64,000 nucleotides of DNA from Dactylis glomerata (Eukaryota > Streptophyta > Magnoliopsida > Poales > Poaceae). Location of the stretch: NCBI GenBank assembly GCA_007115705.1, contig QXEO01000143.1, positions 4,013,434 through 4,077,433 on the forward strand, read 5' to 3'. Below, piece by piece: positions 21,412 through 32,146 of the stretch (position 1 is the first letter of the stretch; the number at the start of each line of letters is the position of its first letter). The notes beneath the pieces are model-generated. The model was not told the DNA's origin. It did no database searches and was given only the letters and a program-made list of their open reading frames with translations. Both the position numbers and the translations under genes were made by a program.

Positions 21412-23849
21412 CGCTCCTTATCCTTTTTATTTCGTTGTTGTGCCAAGAGAAGCCTCTAATTTGAGTGAGGTAAGATTTGGGGATGTTGCTGTCCTGAAAT
21501 AGTTTTCGGTGCTGCACCGTAAAAATTCGTGAAAATTTTCTGTATATCTTTTGGACCTGCGATTTCTTGTGCATATGCCCCATGTTATATCCAAACTTTC
21601 ATTAGTTGAACACTTTTTGATTTGAGCAACAGAAAACCCCTTAAAAATTCTACCTTTGTCAGCTGTTCTGTTTTCACAGATTTCTGCCACTATTCGTTTT
21701 TGCCGCTTTATCGCTTTCTTTTTGAGTTCTTTTGATCACAGAACTTTTGGGGAAGTTGCTACAGTAGTATATGCTAAATATGTGGTGGTTTTAGGTTGAA
21801 ACCTGAAGCAAAAAGAGGTTGATTCAATGTTATGCTTACACTAATGTTGCTAATAGAATTGTGTTTAGTTTTGTATGAAGGAAGTTTTCAAGTGTAGGGA
21901 TTGGAGAATGATGAGATGAGATGAAGAATGGACAAAAGCTCAAGCTTGGGGATGCCCATGCATCACCCCAATAAATATCCAAGAAGTACAAGCGTCAAAG
22001 CTTGGGGATGCCCCCGAGGCACCCCTTCTTCATCGGCAAAAATCAGGTCACCTTTCAAGACACTATATTTTTATTGCTTCATGCACTATGCGTTTTTCTT
22101 GGAGCGTCAGTTGTTTTTGTTTTAGTTTTATTTTGTTTTGTTTGCTGCAATAAATGGTTAGATTACATCATGTTTCTTTTGGAGGAGATGAACTCGTTTT
22201 TAATTTGCCAAGAACACTCCGTTTTTCATTCTTACAATTTCACCGAGTGTTCTTCTTTTTCTGCTACTGCTTTTGGTTTTTGTTTTCGCCTTGATATGCG
22301 TTCAGACCTTGTCATATCTTTTCATCAAGGTGTATTTTTTCCTCTGATCTTTATTGGTTTTCATCAAAAGAGGTGTCTTAAAAAAAATTCAAATGGTGTT
22401 GGAAAAGAGAAAAAGCTTTATGCAAAATAGTGGTACAAGAAGGAGCTTGTGTAGACTGCGGCCTAGGCTTTTGCATGTTGTGCTTGATGTCTTTTTGATA
22501 GTATGCTTAGTGGTTTTTCTGTAGCATGACTTGTCTCAAATAACTGAGATTGCTTAATGAGCCTTTGAAAAAATCATGCGTTGTTTTTATTGTATGGAAG
22601 CATTATTTTGGTTTTCTCCTTGATGCTTTATTTGGGTTGACTTGGCGCATGCTCACACATGTTAGACTCTTACAAAGTCGCCAATAGCCTCTATGATCAT
22701 TTAGTTTTTGACTTTTGATGCCATCTTATGCTTCTTTTAATATTGCTTTGTCGCTTTGCATGATTATGGCCGTTATTGCTCTCTTAGTTGGTCGCTCCCA
22801 GTCTTTTGCTAGCCCTCGCCTTGTACTGAGTATGAGCTATACTCGTGCATCCAACTCCCAAAAACCAAGTTTGCCATTGTGTCCACTATAAATTCCTATG
22901 CATGGTATTTGTAAGCTATTCCAAGTAAATTTTCATGTGCTACCTTTCAAAAACCTTCAAAATACTTCTCATTTTGTGACACTATTTTCAGCTCATGGGG
23001 ACGTAGCGGTCGGATTTGCTATCTTCCATATTGCTTATTCCAAAAAGAAAGAAAAAAGAAAAAAAAGGCACTCCTCCATGGAATGTGAATGTTGGTGGAC
23101 ACCCGATGAAATCGGTTAGCCATGGTTTGTGAAAGGAAAAAAGGTGGGGAGGAGTGCCAAGCTTTATAAAAGAGCACAATAGTGCCAATCTCTCTCTCAA
23201 AAACTTGCTTCATTTTTTGTATGGAAGATAGTAAGAACCCCATTGCCAGTCGTTGACAAAGACAAACACCTCTCAAAACCTAATTTTTATCTCTCTGTTT
23301 TACAAATGAAAAGCTCTAGCACATGTTTAATCACTGCTTCCCTCTGCGAAGGGCCTTTCTTTTTTTTACTTTTATGTTGAGTCACCACCTTCTACCTTTA
23401 TGCACCATTAAGAGAGCATAGTTGTCATTCTGAGTATAATGTGCATTGTCCCAAAGTTTTCATTGATTGATTCATGACTATGGTTTCACTTGTTGTTAAA
23501 TTATTTGTATCTAGTCGCCCTCTTAAACTTGAAGGTGTCCTATGCATTTATGTTTTGCTATTCCATGAGGGACAAGCTGAAAACCATTTGTATGCTTTTC
23601 CTTATGATTTGAACACACGTTTGACTTTCATTGTTTCATTTTCATGATCTTTTGTTTGTGTTCATTTGCATGTTTACAACATGGTTGCTAAGTTCTATTG
23701 TCAAGATTATATCTTTCATGCCCATGTTTTAAGTTCTTTGATCTCAGCACTCAATACTTTATCTTTATGATCAAGATTGTGTAGGTGCATGTCACCTCAA
23801 AAATTATTTCTTTTGTTATCACTTACCTACTCGAGGACGAGCAGGAGTT
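21412..23849 (+). other. Non-coding 3' internal region of element C
   Basis: No gene. It holds palindromic CGGTGCTGCACCG near 21509, AAGCTTGGGGATGC at 21942-21955 and 21998-22011, and the hairpin at 23067-23158. The order of these landmarks is the same in A (without the hairpin) and, inverted, in D and E. Confidence 0.7.
23067..23158 (+). other. Conserved hairpin, element C copy
   Basis: GGCACTCCTCC (23067-23077) and GGAGGAGTGCC (23148-23158) are perfect 11-bp inverted repeats. Just inside each arm is CCATGG, and in the middle CCGATGAAATCGG can form a small stem. The whole could fold as a branched 92-nt structure. Confidence 0.75.
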
Positions 23850-23863
23850 AAGCTTGGGGATGC
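23850..23863 (+). other. Polypurine tract of element C
   Basis: AAGCTTGGGGATGC abuts the 3' LTR start at 23864. Confidence 0.85.
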
Positions 23864-25407
23864 TGATACGTCTCAAACGTATCTATAATTTTTGATGCTC
23901 CATGCTTGTTTTTACACCATTTGCCTAATGTTTCGTTACACTTTGTGGCACTTTTATGCGATTTCCGGAACTAACCTATTGACAAGATGCCACAGTGCCA
24001 GTTCCCTGTTTTCTGCTGTTTTTGTGTTTCAGAAGTGATACACAGGAAATATTCTCGGAATTGGACGAAACAAGTTCCTGAAGTCTTATTTTTCCTGGAA
24101 GCTTCCGGAGAGCCGAAGAGGAGTAGGAGAGGGGCCACAGGCCGCCCTCACACTAGGCCGGCGCGGCCCAGGCCCTGGCCGCGCCGCCTAGGTGTGAGGA
24201 GCCCCTGTTCGCCTCCTGACGATGCCCCTTCGCCTATATAAAGCCTCGGGACGGAAAACCCTAGTGGAGTCGGCGAAATTTCCAGAACAGTTCCGTAGCT
24301 CCGCCGCCGCCACCGACGAATTTCGGGGAATAGAAGTCTCTATTCCGGCACCCTGCCGGGACGGGGAAGTGCCCCCGAAGCCATCTCCATCGATCTCCAT
24401 CGCCGTCTCCGCCGTCTTCATCGACCTCACCGCCATCTCCATCAACCTTGCTGTCTCCTATGATGAGGAGGGAGTAGTTTATCCCCGGGGCTGAGGGCTC
24501 TACCGGTAGCTATGTGGTTCACCTCTCTCTCCCATGATGTGATCTTTATGTGATCGTGAGCTTTGTATCATGTTGAACAAGTAGATGTTATTATTCAGAT
24601 ATTATGTGTACTCTAGTGATGTTATTAAAGTAATCTATTCCTCCTGCCATGGTGTAACGGTGACAGTGCGTGCATCATGGTGGTACTTGGTCTAGGCTAC
24701 GATTGTGATCTTTTATGGATTATAAGAATAATTATCGCTATGATAGTATTGAAGTGATCTATTCCTCCTTTCATGGTGTAATGTTGACAGTTTGTGCACC
24801 GTGTTAGTACTTGGTCTAAGTTGCAATAATATCTATCTTGAGTTGTGCTTTGATTTGGATATCTCTATGAGCGGTGTTTGTCAAGTACTTGATGAACTTT
24901 AAGGGGTGCTTCTGTAGCCACTATGCAATGATTAGTGTTATTCAATAGGAGAATAATTCAGAGTACCATAGTGAAGAGAAGTTATTTATTTGTTCAACCA
25001 TGTTATATTGTTGGGAGTGTGTCCACTAGTGAAAGTATGATCCCTAGGCCTTGTTTCCAAGCTTTGCACACCGTTTACTTACTGTTTTGTTACATGTTTG
25101 CTCGCAACGATTTTTATTCCAGATTGCATTTACTACTCATAATCATCACTACTACTTGTATTTCACTATCTCTTCGCCGAACTAGTGCACCTATACATCT
25201 GACAAGTGTATTAGGTGTGTTGGGGACACAAGAGACTTTCTGTATTGTAATTGCAGGGTTGTTTGAGAGGGATAGCTTTGACCTCTTCCTCCCTGAGTTC
25301 GATAAACCTTGGGTGATCCACTTAAGGGAAACTTGCTGCTGCTCTACAAACCTCTACACTTGGAGGCCCAACACTGTCTACAAGAACAGAAGCGTGTGTA
25401 GACATCA
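23864..25407 (+). repeat. Element C 3' LTR
   Basis: Same length as the 5' LTR (1544 bp), no indels needed in my comparison, about 37 substitutions, many of them C/T or G/A transitions. Ends GTAGACATCA, followed by the duplicated ACTTA. Confidence 0.95.
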
Positions 25408-25411
25408 ACTT

Positions 25412-25630
25412 ATCAGCCATTTGCAAAGATATATCAGTTGATACCAATTTTTCTAGATCAAGTCTCTTATAAAGAGAAAAAGGCATGACACTAACTCCAG
25501 CTCCCAAATCACATAAAGCAGTTCTAACATAGTTATTTTTAATGGAGCAAGGAATAGTTGGTATACCTGGATCTCCAAGCTTCTCCGGAACTTTACCATC
25601 AAAAGAATAATTAGCAAGTAAAGTGGAAAT
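25412..25630 (-). pseudogene. Element B protease, N-terminal part (cut by C)
   Basis: In frame with gag after a TAA, this reads ISTLLANYSFDGKVPEKLG, then LCDLGAGVSVMPFSLYKRL, the active-site segment of an Athila-type aspartic protease (DLGAGVSVMP, where retroviruses have D-T/S-G-A). It stops at the ACTTA duplication, where C is inserted, and resumes at 17071 in the same frame. Confidence 0.85.
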
Positions 25631-27691
25631 TTACTCATTAGGAATCTTCCTTTTGTTAGTAAAAATATCTTTCATATACTTTGCATAAGGAGGTATTTTA
25701 ATAGCATCAGTCAAAGGAATTTGCAAAAATAAAGGTTTCATCCATTCACAAAACCTGTTGTAGTGTTCTTCTTCCTTTGATTTATGTTTCTTACCAGGAA
25801 AAGGCATTGGTTTCTGCACCCATGGTTCTCTCTCTTTACCATGCTTGGTGGCAATGAAGTCTTCTTTGGTGTACTTTGCATTCTTATCAATCTTTTTTGG
25901 TTCTTCTTTAGCTTCTTCTTTATCGGAAGCATCTCCTGGTTTAGTTTCAGCATCAGAAATAGAAACACTGTTAGGATCCTTACCTGCATCAGATGATTCT
26001 GCAGTTGTTTTATGCTTCTTCTTCTTCTTCTTCTTCTTCTTTTTGGAAGGAATATCATCACTTGAAGTACGTTGAGAATCTTGCTCGACTCTCTTAGGAT
26101 GTCCTTCAGGATATAATGGGTCTTGGGTAGTAGCACCACTTCTTGTGCGTATTTCACATGCTTGCTTCTCTCTTGCGGCATTAACTAGCAAGTCTTTTTG
26201 CACCTTGGTAAGCTGATCAATTTGTGTTTGAACCATTTGAAAATGTTTAACAAGTATCTTCACATCATTGGAGGTTCTCTCCACAATATCCTGCAACTTG
26301 TTAATAGCTCTAGAATTTTCCAACAAATGATTCTGCACCATTCTATTAAAATTTTCTTGCTTAACAATAAAATTATCAAATTCATCTAAGCATTGATCAG
26401 GGGGTTTAGAATAAGGAATATCTTTTGCATCAAAGCGTTGGAGAGAGTGTACCTCAATTGTAGATGGGTGAGGGATAGGCTTACATAATTCTTCTATAGG
26501 AGGTAAATTCTTCACATCTTCAGATTTAATACCTTTCCCCTTTAGAGATTTCTTGGCTTCCCTCATCACTTCATCATTTAGTTCAATCATCCCTCTCTTC
26601 TTCGGTGTAGGCTCTATAAATGGCGCAGGTGTTGGTGCTGGTGTTGGCTCAACTAGAGTCCAATCATCATGATTCCGGCTTATTTTAGCCATTAATTCTT
26701 CAGCTTCAGCCGGAGTTCTTTCCCTGAAAACACAACTAGCACAACTATCCAGATATGTCTTAGATTCATCAGTTAGTCCATTATAAAATATATCAAGGAG
26801 TTCATTTTTAGGCAATGGTTCTTTAGGCAAAGCTCTAATTAGAGAACAAAACCTCGTCCAAGATTCAGGCAATATCTCTCCTTTTCCCTGTTCAAAATCA
26901 AAGATTTTCTGCACAGCAGCATGTTGAGCACTAGCAGGAAAATATTTCTGAAAGAAAGCATTAACCAAAGCAATAGGACTATTAAGAGATCCAGGAGACA
27001 AGCTATTAAACCAAGTTTTAGCTGCATCTTTCAACGAGAAAGGAAAAATCTTAGCAACAAAGTAAGTGCGGAGCTTAATATCATCAGAAAACAAATTACT
27101 CAAAGTAGAAAGCTCATTCATGTGCTCCATAGCACTCTCATCTTTAGTACCACAAAAAGGAGTTTTCTCAACAATAGATATGTAAGATAAATCCAAAGAG
27201 AAATCATAATCTTTGTCTCTAATATTTATGGAAGAAGCAGCAAACTTAGGATAAGGAGACAAATTATATCTAACAGTATGTCTTGCAAGAAGTTCTTTAA
27301 CCTCAGCAGCATTACAAGTAGCACGTGATTTAGCAATAAAATCATCATTAAGCTCAATATAAGCATCATCAAAATCATCACTAGGACATTCCCTAGACTC
27401 AGGTGAACTAACAGGTGTAACAGTGGTGTTTCCCAACTTAGCTCTAGCAATAGTAGCATCTAAAAAGGAACCTAGTGAACCACTCTCATCAAGCACAGTA
27501 GAAGCATCATCTAAATTATCAGTGGCATTTTCAAACTCAGCAGAAGTAGTGGCAGTAGCGTGTGCATGTGGTGGTGTAAGCAATTTACTCATAACAGATG
27601 GTGAATCAAGAGCAACAGAAGTGTTCAAAGTTGTACCTCTTCTTGTAGTGGATGGCAATATAGGAACTTTTCTATCACGAGGTTTACCCAT
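25631..27691 (-). pseudogene. Element B gag (686 aa to a premature stop)
   Basis: Start chosen at MGKPRDRKVPIL (27691); the frame is open further upstream but that runs into the primer site. Residues about 230-360 are a Retrotrans_gag domain (KDAAKTWFNSLSPGSLNS, FFQKYFPAS, ESWTRFCSLIRALP, LLDIFYNGL). Later come a proline-rich PTPAPTPAPF, a coiled-coil-like stretch near 480-530, and a poly-lysine run coded by a (CTT)n tract at 26015-26043. The end WVQKPMPFPGKKHKS..PPYAKYMKDIFTNKRKI leads without a break into the protease, so TAA at 25631-25633 looks like a single-base nonsense change of a gag-protease fusion. No zinc knuckle is seen, as is usual for this Athila type. Confidence 0.8.
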
Positions 27692-27750
27692 AATGAAAGG
27701 ATTACAACAAACAATATGAATACCAAGTGAACTTACAAATAAAGCTATGC

Positions 27751-27768
27751 TCCCCGGCAACGGCGCCA
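27751..27768 (-). other. Primer-binding site of element B (tRNA-Asp)
   Basis: Minus strand TGGCGCCGTTGCCGGGGA, perfect complement of plant tRNA-Asp 3' end, 11 bases from the LTR. Confidence 0.92.
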
Positions 27769-27779
27769 GAAAATAGTCT

Positions 27780-29176
27780 TGATGACCCACAAGTATAGGG
27801 GATCGCAATAGTCTTCGAGGGAAGTAAAACCCAAATTTATTGATTCAACACAAGGGGAGCCAAAGAATATATGTAAGCTTTAACAGATGAGTTGTCAATT
27901 CAGCTGCACCTGGAAACAGTCTTGCTCGCAGTGGTTTATCAGTAGCAACAGTTTTATTGTGGTGATAGTAGTGAAACAGTAACAACAGTAGTAAAATAAC
28001 AGCGGTAATAGTAACCGTAGTAAACAGTAGGAACAAATACTGTAGGTATAGAGATGGATGTACGGGCGTTGCATGAATAAGATAATTCATGAAATCAATG
28101 AGACATGGTCATTGCAGATAAATAATGATAAAGCATCCTAGTACTAACAATCATAGGCATGTGTTCCGTATATAGTCGTACGTGCTCACAAGGAGAAACT
28201 TGCACAACATCTTTTGTCCTACCAGCCTGTTGCAGCAGGGCCTCAAGGGAAACTACTGGTAATTAAGGTACTCCTTTTAATAAAGTACCGGAGCAAAGCA
28301 TTAACACTCGGTGAACACATGTGATCCTCACATCATAGCCATCCCCTCCAGTTATCCCAATTTCTGTCACTTTGGGGCCTCGGGTTCCGGACAACAATAT
28401 GTGTATACAACTTGTAGGTAAGACCATAAACAACAAGTATCATCATAGAAATAATAACATGTTCAGATCTGAAATCATGGCACTCGGGACCAAAGTGACA
28501 AGCATTAAGCATAACAAGTTGCAACAATGTCATAGGCACCAAATAAAGATACTAGGCACTATGCCCTAACAATCTCATATCAAATTACATGAACAATCTC
28601 ATCCAATCCCTACCATCCCCTCACCTACAGCGGGGGAATTACTTACACATGGATGGGGGAGTCATGGATGGTCGATGGAGGGACGTCGGTGATGATGGTG
28701 ATGAAGATCTCCTGAAATCCCCGTCCCGGCAGGGTGCCAGAACGGAGTTTCTGGTTCTGAATCGCGGTTTCTGATGGCGGCGGTGCAGCGGAAGTCTATC
28801 TGGGAAAAACGCCATCTCCCCGATATTTTCAGGTCAAGGGGTATATGTAGGCGGAAGGAGAGGTCGAGGAGATGGCCGAGCCGTCCTCACACCAGGTGGG
28901 CGCGGCCAGGGCTGGGCCGCGCCCCCTGTGTGTGTGGAGGCCTCGTGCCTCCACTCCGTCTCGTCTTCTGGCTCCGTGGGTCTTCTGGTGAAATAGGATT
29001 TTTGATGATTTTTCCCGAATTTTTACTGAAAGTTGGATTTCTGCACAAAAATGAGACACCAGAGCAATTCTGCTGAAAACAGCATTAGTCCGTGTTAGTT
29101 GTATTCAAAACACACAAATTAGAGGAGAAACAATAGCAAAAGTGTTCGGAAAAGTAGATACATTTTGGACGTATCA
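27780..29176 (-). repeat. Element B 5' LTR
   Basis: It starts TGATGACCCACAAG and ends GACGTATCA in plus-strand reading. It is followed by the duplicated GTTAT at 29177-29181 and then by the rest of A's LTR. Confidence 0.93.
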
Positions 29177-29181
29177 GTTAT

Positions 29182-29815
29182 CTGTTGTTCGCAACTTAAT
29201 ACTCGTGGGGTGTTCGGACGATATCCCCGTGAGTGGATTATTAGTCATAGATGTAGTTGGATGGCGGTCTATTTATTTTGTTGTAATGCCCAAAGTAAAT
29301 CTCATAGTGATCCTCGTGACATATGCACGTTATCTTTATTCTATCAATTGCCCAACTGTAATTTGTTTACCCAGCATGTCATTATTTATCTTATGGAGAG
29401 ACACCACTAGTGAACTGTGGACCCCGGTCCAATTTCCTTTATATTGTTACACCGTTTTACTTTTAGTCGCACTGTTTACTTTCTCGCATACTACTATTGT
29501 TTTCCACTCGATACACTCATACCTTTGTTTACAGCAAACCGGTGAGATTGACAACCTCATCGTAAGTTGGGAGCAAAGTACTTGGTTGTGTTGTGTGCAG
29601 GTTCCACGTTGTTGCTGGTGCAAAGCAAAGCCCTGGACGAGGCGCCTTATAAATTGTCCGGAGCGGTCGCGAAGCTAGCAGGCATCACCTTCTGACGTTT
29701 GGCTTTTTCCTACTAGTTTGATAAACCTTGGTTTCTTACTGAGGGAAAACTTGCTACTGTGCTTATCATACCTTCCTCTTGGGGTTCCCAACTGGGTGGT
29801 TATCTGCCCGCATCA
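29182..29815 (+). repeat. Element A 3' LTR, second part
   Basis: Continues A's LTR after B. It matches, inverted, the outer part of D's LTRs, for example CAAACCGGTGAGATTGACAA and GGGGTTCCCAACTGGG. Ends CCCGCATCA at 29815. The next five bases, TTACT, would be A's target duplication; the left partner is outside the window. Confidence 0.88.
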
Positions 29816-30215
29816 TTACTGCATGGAGAAAAGAAACATATTTGACTTGCTGCTTCTGTTGGAAGAGAAGGCAGCTAAGCTTATGTTACAGTGTTGTCAC
29901 CCAGTGGTTGGAGTCTATTGCTAAAGAATTTTTTATTCAACATAGATTAAGGTACTTAGCCGATTATGCTGTAGTTGAGATTAGTCTTGTATGCTGCTAT
30001 GCAATGTCTACACACTTTTCTAGATGTATCCATATTTGTTACACTTGTGAATTTATAATATGGTTGTGTGTATTCTTTTGATTAGAATACGACAATTAAT
30101 TAAGCTCTTCGCTGTTAGCAGTAGTTCCTTTGCAAAAAAGAGAGAGCGTAGTTGGCTATTGAATGTTCCATTATTTAGTTGTTTCTAAATGAAAAGGCTA
30201 GCAACATTGTAATAA
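29816..30215. other. Short unassigned stretch between element A and the CACTA element
   Basis: AT-rich, no convincing ORF or splice structure. It may be the old target DNA of both elements. Confidence 0.5.
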
Positions 30216-30994
30216 ACACACTGGTGGAAAAAATGCTATTGGTCCCGGTTGGTAAGGCCCATTTGTCCCGGTTGTAGCAACCGGGACTAACAAATGCTGG
30301 AGCCTTTAGTCCCAGTTGTTTACGAACCGGGACCAATGGGTCTCCACGTGGCTCGTGTCATGTGCTGCGGTTGGAGGACCCTTCGTCCCGGTTCGTAACA
30401 CAGACCGGGACTAAAGGTCCGTTCGGAATAAAATTTGTATTTTCTTTTTTGGAATTTTTCTATTTTCTTTATTTCTCTAATATCTAATCACCTCTATTTT
30501 CATATCAAATCAGATACTTATGGCTCTCACTCCATTCTCATATCAAATTACATACTTGTGGTCCTCACTTCCCGGTCGGTCACCCATCCTCACACTGCTC
30601 CACCCTTAGCACGCTTAACTTCTCCATTCCTTCCATAGTAGCTTTCAAGACTGTGCTCGCAACTTCTTGATATTGGTATGCTACCAATTCTATTAACCTA
30701 TACACTTTGGAAACATATAATATTAATTTTTTAAATTCCAAATAAATTCACAAAATAAGCAACAATGATTAAGGCATAATAAGCATGAATGAATTCCAAA
30801 TAATTTTTATACATAATTTAATTATTAATTTTTAATAATTAAAATCTTCAAAAAAGGCCAAAAAAAACTTGAAAATCCAAAATTCGAAAATTAATAGACT
30901 TGTTAACCAAACAAGAGGGGGTACGTTTTTTCATATATATATGCATACTCGCACACCACACCACACACACATCTAGCTAGTAGCCTTCTAGCTT

Positions 30995-31561
30995 CTAATA
31001 ACTCCTAGCAATCTTGAAGCCCAAGCGAGCGTCTAGAGCAGCATACAACACTTGCTTGTCACTCAATGGAACTTTGGCCCAACCATATATAAGTTCTTCT
31101 TCTTATTTCTCGTCGCCCTTCTTCTTGTTCTTCTTCTTCTCAAGCTTTGTCCCAATAGTAGCATTGGACAGATTGTATAGACTCAGAATTGGTTTCTTGG
31201 TGGGGTTCGACATAATCACTTGGAGGTCGTAGACCGAAGGAATTTGAATTCCGTATGATTGCTGTATGCGCACGTCATTGCCAATAGCCGCGCCGTAGAA
31301 TCTAATGGTGGGGTCCCCCAAGAAATCTCTGAGCAGCTGTGGCACATGATCGGCCCGACATATTTGGAAGACCAAAACCTCGGACGCCACTGAGAGTTGA
31401 AGGACGGCGTCACGCCGATGGAGCCTATCGCGAGGGGTGGTGAACTCGCAGTCCAAGCCCACACATTTGATTGGTGCGGCGTCGAGGAATCGCTGCTTGA
31501 CGGTGTGGAGCCACATCTCCACCATTGATGCACGGAGAGTTTCCGTGATGGTGAATTCCAT
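30995..31561 (-). pseudogene. DEDDy 3'-5' exonuclease (WRN/RRP6-type domain) inside the CACTA element, one stop
   Basis: The frame is read from the first in-frame ATG (MEFTITETLRASM). All three exonuclease motifs are present: Exo I GLDCEF (D37, E39), Exo II GAAIGNDVRI (D96) and Exo III VLYAALDARLGFKI (Y173, D177), which makes it the DEDDy class of 3'-5' nucleic acid exonucleases. Exo III lies beyond an in-frame TAA at 31103-31105. With that one codon ignored, the frame runs to TAG at 30995-30997, about 188 residues, the size of a bare WRN-type exonuclease domain. Upstream frame is open to about 31625, and an ATG there (MEPATLRTS) is in another frame, so the true N-terminus may be longer. It is most likely a captured host gene; whether relatives are intact cannot be told from here. 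Confidence 0.75.
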
Positions 31562-31747
31562 CCCTTCGGCGGTGCTATTATGCACCCGAGATAGAGGTAC
31601 GTAGCGTCGCCGGCTCCATTGAAATGAGAGGGAGAGAGAGCTCGATCGCCGGCCGGTCCTATGGTGGTTTTGGCGGTGATGCTATATGGTGGTTTTGGAG
31701 GAGAGATTAGGAGAGGAGATGATGAAGAAGAAGCTTAACAGAAGGTT

Positions 31748-31758
31748 CCTTATATACT
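31748..31758 (-). promoter_or_regulatory. Possible TATA box of the exonuclease gene
   Basis: Minus strand reads AGTATATAAGGAACC, about 190 bases upstream of the first in-frame ATG. It suggests that the CACTA element carries the gene with its own promoter. Only the box supports this. Confidence 0.4.
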
Positions 31759-32146
31759 AGAGAGAGGGAGAAGAAGAAGAGGCTGGCCGCCGGTGTGTAA
31801 TTAGGCGCCGCTGGCGATGCGTCGTCGTTGCAGATTACCGAAGCGATGAGTAATGGCCGCGGCGATTCTAAAACGATTGCGACGATGCGTTAACTGGCGC
31901 GGGAGAGCGGCGGTTCATTTGAACTGCCCTTTAGTCCTGGCTCGTGGAGTAAACCGGGACTAAAGGCACAAAGGCATTTGTCCCGGTTGGTGGCGCAAAC
32001 TGGGACCGAAGGGCCCATTTGAACCGGGACTAATGTCCCCTGGCCCACATTTTTAATTGAACCGGGACTAATGCCCCTTTTAGCCGCGGGCCGAACAGTT
32101 TAGGGACTAATGGGGACGAATGAAAGCCCTTTTTCTACTAGTGACA

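Larger units (their letters stand above)
17072..25407 (+). mobile_element. Element C: non-autonomous gag-only Gypsy-type retrotransposon
   Basis: Both LTRs are 1544 bp (17072-18615 and 23864-25407) and ACTTA is duplicated at 17067-17071 and 25408-25412. I count about 37 differences between the LTRs (2.4%), which at the customary grass rate of 1.3e-8 per site per year is near 0.9 million years. Inside are a perfect tRNA-Asp primer site, one 841-codon gag ORF, a 2.5-kb non-coding tail and a polypurine tract. There is no protease, polymerase or integrase, so C is structurally complete but dependent on other elements. It interrupts the protease of B. Confidence 0.93.
11350..29176 (-). mobile_element. 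Element B: Gypsy/Athila-type retrotransposon with gag, protease and extra ORF but no RT or integrase
   Basis: B runs right to left: 5' LTR 27780-29176, primer site 27751-27768, gag, protease (split by C), a non-coding block, an Athila ORF1-like frame, a non-coding tail, polypurine tract and 3' LTR 11350-12747. GTTAT is duplicated at 11345-11349 and 29177-29181. The two LTRs (about 1.4 kb) differ at roughly 3% of positions by eye, older than C inside it (about 2.4%), which agrees with the nesting. No reverse transcriptase, RNase H or integrase motif is present between protease and extra ORF. Confidence 0.9.
6629..29815 (+). mobile_element. Element A: non-autonomous Gypsy-type LTR retrotransposon, split by B (and C)
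   Basis: A comprises a 16-bp remnant of its 5' LTR (6629-6644), primer site, one broken ORF, a 2.9-kb non-coding tail and a polypurine tract. Its 3' LTR is interrupted by element B: 10352-11349 continues at 29182-29815. The joined 3' LTR is about 1.63 kb. The split is proven by the GTTAT duplication at B's ends and by the intact LTRs of D, which read through this point. No protease, reverse transcriptase or integrase is present, so A would need enzymes in trans. Family resemblance is to wheat Athila-branch Gypsy elements; I cannot fix the exact family name. Confidence 0.85.
30219..32143. mobile_element. CACTA (CMC/EnSpm) element, non-autonomous, 1925 bp
   Basis: The ends are CACTGGTGGAAAAA on the left and, inverted, CACTAGTAGAAAAAGGGC on the right, flanked by a 3-bp duplication ACA (30216-30218 and 32144-32146). 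Both subterminal regions hold many copies of GGTCCCGGTT/AACCGGGACTAAAGG in both orientations, the expected transposase-binding arrays. No CACTA transposase is encoded. The body carries a 3'-5' exonuclease frame on the minus strand. Confidence 0.92.

Noticed and set aside
26015..26043. (CTT)n tract in B as a separate microsatellite locus
   Set aside because: It codes the poly-lysine run of gag, so it is described with that gene.
31562..31585. GTG start for the exonuclease
   Set aside because: Non-ATG start is unlikely in a plant nuclear gene; the first in-frame ATG was used and a longer N-terminus noted.
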